From NCBI GenBank assembly GCA_020433785.1, contig JAGRCC010000277.1, positions 1-6,543 on the forward strand: a stretch of DNA of 6,543 bases, in the 5' to 3' direction. The notes beneath the pieces were generated by a model. It was not told where the DNA came from, did not search any database, and was given only the letters and a program-made list of their open reading frames with translations. The position numbers and the translations under genes were made by a program. Source of the stretch: Anaerolineae bacterium. GTDB taxonomy: Bacteria; Chloroflexota; Anaerolineae; 4572-78; J111. Shown piece after piece: positions 1 through 5,800 of the stretch (position 1 is the stretch's first letter; the number at the start of each line of letters is the position of its first letter).

Positions 1-905
1 GGCGCTACCGGCAGCACAACCAGTTCGATATCGAGGTCATCGGCGAGCAAGACCCGGCCGTTGATGTCGAGGTGATCAGCCTGGCCTGGCATCTGTTTAC
101 GGCGCTCGGCTTTTTTGGGCTGCGGTTGTACATCAACTCCACCGGCTGCCCTCAATGTAAACCGGCCTATATCCAAACCTTGGTCGATTACTTTACCCAA
201 TTTGCCGATAAACTGCCTCCCGATGATAAAATGCGGCTCAAGAAAAATCCGCTGCGCATGCTGGATAGTAAGGAAGAAGCCACTCAAGCGCTGCTTGAGC
301 AAGCACCGCGCATTACCGATCATTTATGCGAGGAGTGCGACACGCACTTTACCAAGCTAAAGGCTTACCTGGAAGCTATCGGCCGGTCTTACATTGTCGA
401 TTACCGGATTGTGCGCGGCCTGGATTACTACACCAAAACCGTCTTTGAAATCAAAGCCGATGGCCTGGGCAGCCAGGATACCATTTGCGGCGGCGGGCGT
501 TACGATGGTTTAATCGAAGAGTTAGGCGGGCAGCCTACACCCGGCATTGGCTTCGGTTCGGGGATCGAGCGATTCGTGATTGCGCTGAGTCACCTGGGCG
601 TTACGCCGCCGCCGGAACCGCTGCCCCAAGTGACGGTCTCATATTTGGGGGAAGCGGCGAAATTGGCGGCGCTGAAGCTGGCTGAGTCGCTGCGCGAGGC
701 CGGTATCGGCACGCAGTTTACGCCGGGCGACCGCAGCTTTAAGGCCCAACTGAAGGCGGCCAATCGGCTCGAGGCCAAATTCGCCCTTATTTTAGGCGAA
801 AATGAAATTAACGCCGGTCAGGCGCTGATCCGGGATATGGGCAACAGCCAACAAACCTCGGTCGATCTAACCGGCGTTGTGGGCTGGCTCACAGAAAGAT
901 TATAA
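1..905 (+). CDS. hisS: Histidyl-tRNA synthetase, 5'-truncated by window edge
   Basis: Class II aminoacyl-tRNA synthetase that charges tRNA-His in the cytoplasm. The frame is open from the left edge (first full codon at 3), giving 300 visible residues of a protein normally about 420-430 long; motif 1 and most of motif 2 lie outside. The visible part starts in the motif 2 tail (RYRQHNQFDIEVIGE). Then come the HisRS insertion, the histidine motif RGLDYYTKTVFE (414-449), GGGRYDGL (489-512) and motif 3 GIGFGSGIERF (543-575). The C-terminal anticodon-binding domain contains FKAQLKAANRLEAK. The GTG at 72 is not a start, because HisRS sequence continues in frame upstream. The insertion keeps two CxxC pairs (CPQC at 147-158, CEEC at 327-338), but the LCxDC and DCK cysteines I recall from Gram-positive/actinobacterial relatives read LPPDD and DSK. 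Stop TAA at 903-905, two bases before nadK. Confidence 0.97.
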   Translation, partial: RYRQHNQFDIEVIGEQDPAVDVEVISLAWHLFTALGFFGLRLYINSTGCPQCKPAYIQTLVDYFTQFADKLPPDDKMRLKKNPLRMLDSKEEATQALLEQAPRITDHLCEECDTHFTKLKAYLEAIGRSYIVDYRIVRGLDYYTKTVFEIKADGLGSQDTICGGGRYDGLIEELGGQPTPGIGFGSGIERFVIALSHLGVTPPPEPLPQVTVSYLGEAAKLAALKLAESLREAGIGTQFTPGDRSFKAQLKAANRLEAKFALILGENEINAGQALIRDMGNSQQTSVDLTGVVGWLTERL

Positions 906-907
906 CT

Positions 908-1783
908 ATGGCCCGCGCATCCAAACCGCCTCGACTGGCTTTTACTCAAGTGGGCGTGCTCTACCACCCGCAGCTAACCGAGGCGCGGGTCATGGCCGCC
1001 GAGATCTTAGAGTTCCTGGAACATTTGGGGGCCTCAGCCTGGGTCAGTTCCAGTTCGGACGAAGATGCCATTAGTGATCGAGTTGACGTTATCGATCTAT
1101 TAATCGTTATCGGCGGCGACGGTTCGATGCTGCGGGCGGCGCGCATTACGGCCAACCACGATATCCCCATTTTAGGCATTAATATGGGCCATCTGGGCTT
1201 TTTGGTCGAAGTTCAGCCCGCCGAGTGGCCTGATCTGGTCAAGCAAGCCTTGTGCGGTTACTATTGGATCGAACAACGGATGGTCGTCAACGCCGAGCAC
1301 TGGCGCGACGATCAAATTATCAACCGCTATGAAGCGCTTAATGAGGTGGTCATCAGCCGGGGGCAAATGGCCCGGGTGGTCCGGTTGGATACCTACATCG
1401 ACGGCGGCTTCCTGACCACGTATATCGCCGATGGTCTGATTGTGTCAACCGCCACCGGCTCGACCGCCTACGCGTTGGCTGCCGGCGGGCCCATCTTACC
1501 GCCGGAGCTTGAAAATTTTTTGCTGGTGCCTATCGCTCCCCATCTCAGTCTGGATCGCGCTTTGGTGTTGTCTAAAGGCGTTACCGTCCAGATTCAGGTT
1601 TCGACCGATCATAAAGCGGTTTTGACCGTTGACGGCCAGATCGAAGTGGAGTTAGCCCATGACGATGAAATTGTGATGAGAGCCGGTCCCTGGCAAGCCC
1701 AATTTCTGCGGCTGCGCGAGAAAAACTATTTTTACCAAAGTTTAATGCAGCGTTTAGGCTGGCCTCATCCCAAGAAACGCTAA
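908..1783 (+). CDS. nadK: NAD kinase (ATP/polyphosphate-dependent NAD+ phosphorylation)
   Basis: Cytoplasmic NAD kinase that phosphorylates NAD+ to NADP+, the committed step of NADP supply. It is complete at 291 residues, a normal length. The family signatures appear in order: GGDGSML at residues 69-75 (catalytic Asp D71), INMGHLGFL at 91-99, NEVVISRG at 145-152 (the NE pair binds the nicotinamide ribose side), the Gly-rich stretch beginning DGLIVSTATGSTAYAL at 175-190, APHLSLDRALVLS at 210-222, and VDGQ at 241-244. The ATG at 908 is only two bases after the hisS stop. No strong Shine-Dalgarno is seen beyond the purine run AGAAAGA at the end of hisS, so translation is probably coupled to hisS in one operon. 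The C-terminus ends in a short basic tail (PKKR). No odd substitution was seen in the catalytic motifs. Confidence 0.97.
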   Translation: MARASKPPRLAFTQVGVLYHPQLTEARVMAAEILEFLEHLGASAWVSSSSDEDAISDRVDVIDLLIVIGGDGSMLRAARITANHDIPILGINMGHLGFLVEVQPAEWPDLVKQALCGYYWIEQRMVVNAEHWRDDQIINRYEALNEVVISRGQMARVVRLDTYIDGGFLTTYIADGLIVSTATGSTAYALAAGGPILPPELENFLLVPIAPHLSLDRALVLSKGVTVQIQVSTDHKAVLTVDGQIEVELAHDDEIVMRAGPWQAQFLRLREKNYFYQSLMQRLGWPHPKKR

Positions 1784-1794
1784 TAAAGTTGATT

Positions 1795-1906
1795 GGTGTT
1801 TACTCAGCAGGCGAGGTGACTGGCACTTAATCGCGGTATTTGTAGCGTTTGATACCACTCAATGTTCTCTGTTTGAGCAAAAGTGCCAGTCACCTGAGTA
1901 ATTACC
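1795..1906. repeat. Imperfect inverted repeat with structured centre (MITE/REP-like candidate)
   Basis: This fills most of the 143-base gap between nadK and the next gene. The inner arms are a perfect 15-nt pair: AGGTGACTGGCACTT at 1814-1828 against AAGTGCCAGTCACCT at 1881-1895. The pairing continues outward as GGTGTTTACTCAG (1795-1807) against CTGAGTAATTACC (1894-1906), with two mismatches and about eight unpaired bases on the left (1808-1815). In total 26 nt pair on each side. The 52-base centre carries two smaller hairpins: GGTAT/ATACC (1835-1839 with 1852-1856) and CTCAA/TTGAG (1858-1862 with 1873-1877), giving a three-way-junction fold. There is no U-run, so it is not a standard intrinsic terminator, although it could act as an mRNA barrier for nadK. 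No transposase is adjacent and no clear target-site duplication was found. Confidence 0.8.
1873..1902 (+). promoter_or_regulatory. Weak sigma-70-type promoter candidate inside the inverted repeat
   Basis: TTGAGC (1873-1878, 4/6 to TTGACA), an 18-base spacer and AGTAAT (1897-1902, 4/6 to TATAAT) could form a promoter for the gene at 1927. The predicted start would be near 1909, leaving a short leader that includes GGAG. The match is weak and could arise by chance. Its interest is that the right arm of the inverted repeat would supply the spacer and most of the -10 box. Confidence 0.25.
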
Positions 1907-1912
1907 TTGGTT

Positions 1913-1916
1913 GGAG
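1913..1916 (+). promoter_or_regulatory. Ribosome binding site GGAG for the gene at 1927
   Basis: GGAG lies ten bases before the ATG at 1927, within the normal though slightly long spacing range. It supports that ATG as the start. The next two genes' starts contrast with it: nadK has only a weak purine run and the gene at 2810 has no recognisable site. Confidence 0.55.
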
Positions 1917-1926
1917 ATAAGCAAGC

Positions 1927-2700
1927 ATGTCAGAGACGACCAAAGATTTGGTTCAGCAAGGTTTAGCGGCGGCTAGAGTGGGCGACATCGAAGATGCCCG
2001 CCGGCTGTTATCCCTGGCTACTGAACAGACCCCCGATAACCCGCAGGCCTGGTTAGGCTTGGCCGGGGTAGTCGATGACCTGGATGAGAAACAAACCTAC
2101 TTTAAAAAAGTCCTGGAACTCGATCCCAATCATGATGAAGCGCAGGCCAGCCTGGCTTTGGTTGAGCAAAAACTGGCCGAAAAGCGCGCCGCCAACGCCA
2201 GTTTGGGCGTTTGTTATCGCCACCCCGATGTAGAAACCGGGCTGCGCTGCAATCGCTGCAACCGGTTCATCTGCCCCAAATGCGCCAAACGAACCCCCGT
2301 CGGTTTTCGCTGCCCGGAATGTATTCGAGAGCAGGAGGATAAATATTACACCGGCGGCAATACGGATTACGTCATCGCTGCGGTGATTGCTTTTCCGTTG
2401 TCGTTGATTGCGGCCGCCTTGTTCACCTTTATTCTGGGGCAAATGGGCTTCTTCTTTTTACAAATCATCATTGCCTTTGTGGCGGTGCCAGCCGTGACCG
2501 GCTTTATCGCCGAGGCCGTGCGCTGGGGGGTTGGCCGCCGCCGTTCCCGCTATCTACGACACGTGGTGGTGGGTTGTCTCATTCTGGGAACCGCGCCGTT
2601 TTTACTTTTATTCTTGCTAACCGGCAACTTTTTCGGCATGATTATTCCGGGAATGCTGATCTTTTTGGGCAGTGCCACAATTTCAGCCCGTTTGCGCTAA
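1927..2700 (+). CDS. TPR / B-box-type zinc finger / multi-pass membrane protein, function unknown
   Basis: The 257-residue protein has three visible parts. Two 34-residue TPRs (about 7-40 and 41-74; DARRLLSLATEQTPDNPQAW, then YFKKVLELDPNH) suggest a protein-binding cytoplasmic N-terminus. A cysteine-rich module follows with four ligand pairs, C96-x2-H99, C108-x2-C111, C116-x2-C119 and C129-x2-C132, ending in the FRCPEC motif. This is the B-box-like finger often found before membrane domains in Actinobacteria and Chloroflexota, and it probably binds two zinc ions. Last come about four hydrophobic helices (roughly 148-170, 173-197, 211-232, 234-250) with a basic loop GRRRSRYLRH between helices 2 and 3. 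No protease or transport catalytic motif is seen; in particular I find no rhomboid GxSG or His motif. No signal peptide. The start is supported by GGAG at 1913-1916. It is probably its own transcription unit. Role unknown. Confidence 0.9.
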   Translation: MSETTKDLVQQGLAAARVGDIEDARRLLSLATEQTPDNPQAWLGLAGVVDDLDEKQTYFKKVLELDPNHDEAQASLALVEQKLAEKRAANASLGVCYRHPDVETGLRCNRCNRFICPKCAKRTPVGFRCPECIREQEDKYYTGGNTDYVIAAVIAFPLSLIAAALFTFILGQMGFFFLQIIIAFVAVPAVTGFIAEAVRWGVGRRRSRYLRHVVVGCLILGTAPFLLLFLLTGNFFGMIIPGMLIFLGSATISARLR

Positions 2701-2705
2701 CTATC

Positions 2706-2720
2706 AGCGATAGTATCGCT
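2706..2720. repeat. 15-bp palindrome just after the stop codon
   Basis: AGCGATA-G-TATCGCT is a perfect odd-centred palindrome that begins five bases after the TAA of the preceding gene. As RNA it could only fold as a 5-bp stem AGCGA/TCGCT with loop UAGUA, and it has no U-tract directly after it, so it is a poor terminator. A second weak hairpin, CGTTTT/AAAACG (2733-2738 with 2750-2755), follows. A dyad of this kind fits a dimeric DNA-binding protein at least as well as a terminator. Confidence 0.45.
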
Positions 2721-2746
2721 CTCGTTCAGCCTCGTTTTGCTTCGTC
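2721..2746 (+). repeat. Three CTCGTT-like direct repeats at exact 10-bp spacing
   Basis: CTCGTT (2721-2726), CTCGTT (2731-2736) and TTCGTC (2741-2746, 4/6 match) recur every 10 bp, one helical turn. They lie 29-54 bp upstream of the -35 box of the cyclase gene. Phased direct repeats in this position resemble binding sites of activators that polymerise along one DNA face. With only three short copies, chance is a real alternative. Confidence 0.3.
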
Positions 2747-2774
2747 ACAAAAACGGTTCATTACTTCTAACCCA

Positions 2775-2802
2775 TTGACATATAAGCCTTTCCGGTTAAG
2801 AT
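2775..2802 (+). promoter_or_regulatory. Sigma-70-type promoter predicting a leaderless cyclase mRNA
   Basis: A perfect -35 hexamer TTGACA (2775-2780) is followed, after 16 bases, by TAAGAT (2797-2802; 4/6 to TATAAT). Initiation six to eight bases downstream would fall at 2808-2810, on or next to the A of the ATG at 2810. No Shine-Dalgarno precedes that ATG, and an in-frame TAA at 2783-2785 excludes an earlier start by any usual start codon. The three observations agree with a leaderless or near-leaderless transcript. Confidence 0.55.
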
Positions 2803-2809
2803 TGTAATT

Positions 2810-5800
2810 ATGGCGTCACCGGCTTTGTTAGACCAACTGGCATCCTACGTGCCAACCCCTATCGCTCATGCAATCCACTCTAAGCCTGACAATTTTTTGG
2901 AAGGGGGCACCTCGCGTTGCTTCAACGCCGCCATCCTCTTCAGCGATATTGCCGGCTTCACCAAACTGACCGAACTGCTTAGTGAAGCCGCTGCCTCAAT
3001 CAACGATGATCTAGCCCATTTAATTACCACCGGCGCCGAAGAACTCACCGCGCTGATCAACGCCTATTTCACCGAAATGATTAAAATCAGCCAGACGTAC
3101 AACGGTCAGGTGGTCAAATTCTCCGGCGATGCCTTAACCATCCTATTTCCGGCGGAAGAGGTCGATCTGGCGACGGCCACCCGCCAGGCCAGCGAATGCG
3201 CCTTGGCGATGCAGGCCAAAATGAAGGATTTTGCCACGGTCATCACCTCACGCGGCAGCGCGTCGCTGTCGATGACGGTGGGGATCGGCGTTGGCCAAGT
3301 TTTAGAATGCAGTGTGGGCGGCGAGTTGGATCGGTGGGAATATGTGGTCGGCGGCGAGCCGCTGATCCAGATGGTGATGGCCGAGCGTCGGGCCAAACCC
3401 GGTCAGATTGTGCTCAGTCCGGCGGCCTGGCATCAAGCCGCCCCGTTTCTACAAGGCCTGATGATTGATGAAACTGAGGGCTTTGTCCGGTTGCTGGACG
3501 TAACTGAGCCACTGCCCCCCTTACCCCCCCAAATCCTTGACTGGAGTCAGCTTTCCCTCGATCAACGGCAGTCAGCCGCAAAATCACTGAGCTTGTATGT
3601 CCCGGGAGCCATCAAGGTACGGCTTAATGAACAGCCGGATTGGCTGGCCGAACTGCGCCGGATGACCATTGCCTTTGTCAGCGTCGGCGGTATCGATTAC
3701 GATGCGCCCAACGCCGCTGAGCGGTTGCAGCAGTTTCTCAAAGTCGGCCAAAAGTTACTGTATCGATTTGAGGGATCGCTGAACAAAGTTTCGGTGGATG
3801 ACAAAGGCACCGTTTTGCTGCTGCTTTTCGGCGCGCCCCCCTTCTCTCATGAGGATGACCCTACCAGAGCCATCGCTTTTGCTTTGGAGCTGCAGACCGT
3901 AGCTCAGCAGCAAGATCTGGCGGTCGTGATCGGCATTACCGAAGGGACGATGTTCGCCGGTCCGGTTGGATCGCCGGATCGTCAGGAGTATACCGTCATC
4001 GGCGACGAGGTGAACCTGGCCGCTCGATTTATGCAGTATGGCCATAACGACACGATCATTATTAGCGAGCGGGTCAAAGAGCGGGCCAACAATCGCTTCC
4101 AAACGGAACATTTGGGCCGGATTGCGGTTAAAGGGAAAGCCCAAATGCAAACGGCTTATCTGGTCAAAGGTGAGCAAGGCGATAAAGAAGAGTTTGTCAT
4201 GCGGTATCTGCTGCGAGAAGATAGCTTGATTGGCCGCCGGACCGAACTGGAACAGACCCGGCTCATCGCGGGTAAGGCTCGTTTAAGTCACATGCAAGTC
4301 CTGTTTATCAGAGGCGAATTAGGCATTGGCAAAAGCCGGCTAGCCTCAGAAATGCTACGCGAGTGGCTCATGGCGGGTGGGGTGAGCTATGGCGGTCGCT
4401 GCATCAGTTATAACCGCCAAATCCCTTATCGCGTCTGGCGCGAGGTTTTACTGGCCATCTACGGCTTAAATCCCACGCTATCGCCCCAGCGACAGTTAGC
4501 CCGTTTGGCCACCGGCATCGCCGATTTGGAAGATCCCCCTGACCAGCCTGATTATTGGGCCAATCGCCTGCCCCTGCTGGCCGATGTGTTGGGTTTGGAA
4601 GCCCCGGAAAACGAATTTACCCTGAGCATTTCAGGCCAACTGCGCCGGAATAATACGTTTGCTTTGATCGAAGCGCTGCTGCGGCGTGAAGCCAAACGCC
4701 GTCCGGTGCTGGTCTTACTGGAAGATGTCCATTGGGCGGACGAGCTGTCGCTGGCGCTGGCCACCTATCTGGCCCGTAAAATGACCGATACCGCGCTGCT
4801 GCTGGTCATGGTTCACCGGCCGATGGGGGACGCTAATCTACTGGCGGATTTCGATGAGCTGCCTTATACCGATGTCATCAATTTAGAACCGCTCTCAACC
4901 CAGGAAAGCTTGGCTTTTATCAAGCTCTTGTTTGAGGATGTCGAGCTAACTAAAGAAGCCCAGGATATTTTGTTGAGCCGAGGCCAGGGGAACCCCTTTT
5001 TCATTCAGGAGATTACCGGCGCCATTTTGAACAGCGTCAACGAGCATCGCCATGCGCTGTCTGATCTGTTGAATTCCCTTAACCTGCCTGAAACGGTGCA
5101 AGATGTCATTCTCAACCGGATCGACCGGCTGGCCGAGTCGGAAAAGTTGACGCTAAAAATTGCGTCGGTCATCGGCACCCGGTTTCAGCGTTCGCTGCTG
5201 TCGGCGGTGCATCCGGCCAACCATACTTCCAATTCCCTGTCGTCGCAACTGACCAAATTAGAACACGAGAAGCTGATTCGGCTGGAAGCCCCGGCCCCCA
5301 AGTGGGAGTATGATTTTCGGAATGTGATTGTGCAGGAAGTCGTCTACGAAGGACTGCTTTCGGTTCAGCGGCGGCAGCTGCACAAACTTGTGGGTGAGAC
5401 GCTGGAAGAATTGATGCCGGACGAAGTTGAGCGGCTGGCTTTTCATTACAGCCGCAGCGGCGACTGGCAAAAAGCGCTGCACTATCTCAAGGCCGCGGGT
5501 GATAAAGCTCGGCGGGAGTATGCCAATTATGCGGCGATTAACTACTACACCGAAATATTAAATTATCTAACCACCCTCCCCCGTCAGGAGAATCTGGCCG
5601 CCGGAATTATCTCGATTGAGTATTGGGACGTGTTATTTGAACGGACCAAGTTGTACAATCTCATCGGGCAGCGAAATTCGGAGCTTGAAGATTTAGATGC
5701 CTTGGGTGTGCTGTCGGAAGCGCTTCAGGATGATTACCGGCGGGCTCTGGCAGCCAAGCAATGGGCTCAAATGTACTCGACCAGTGGCGATTACGACTCG

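Noticed and set aside
72..905. GTG at 72 as the start of a short HisRS-like gene
   Set aside because: The same frame upstream to position 3 encodes conserved HisRS motif 2 sequence (RYRQHNQFDIEVIGE), so the gene is cut by the window edge and does not start here.
1814..1895. Intrinsic terminator of the hisS–nadK transcript
   Set aside because: The stem is strong, but the loop is 52 bases and no U-run follows the right arm. A mobile or REP-like element fits better, although some effect on transcription is possible.
1784..1926. Small gene or remnant transposase ORF in the intergenic gap
   Set aside because: No open frame of useful length with a start and RBS was seen; the gap is accounted for by the inverted repeat and the leader of the next gene.
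2706..2720. Intrinsic terminator after the TPR/zinc-finger gene
   Set aside because: The dyad has a one-base centre, which leaves only a 5-bp stem in RNA, and there is no adjacent U-tract.
3515..3530. C6 and C7 homopolymer runs in the C1–C2 linker as a phase-variation or frameshift site
   Set aside because: The frame stays open through both runs with conserved domains on each side, and the codons simply encode a Pro-rich linker. Tracts of this length alone are weak evidence for slippage.
3755..4177. Antisense 140-codon open frame opposite the C2 domain
   Set aside because: It lies wholly opposite strongly conserved cyclase codons, its translation resembles no family, and no promoter or RBS was seen on the minus strand. 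It is an expected shadow of biased codon use; the same holds for the antisense frames at 2053-2442 and 3106-3396.
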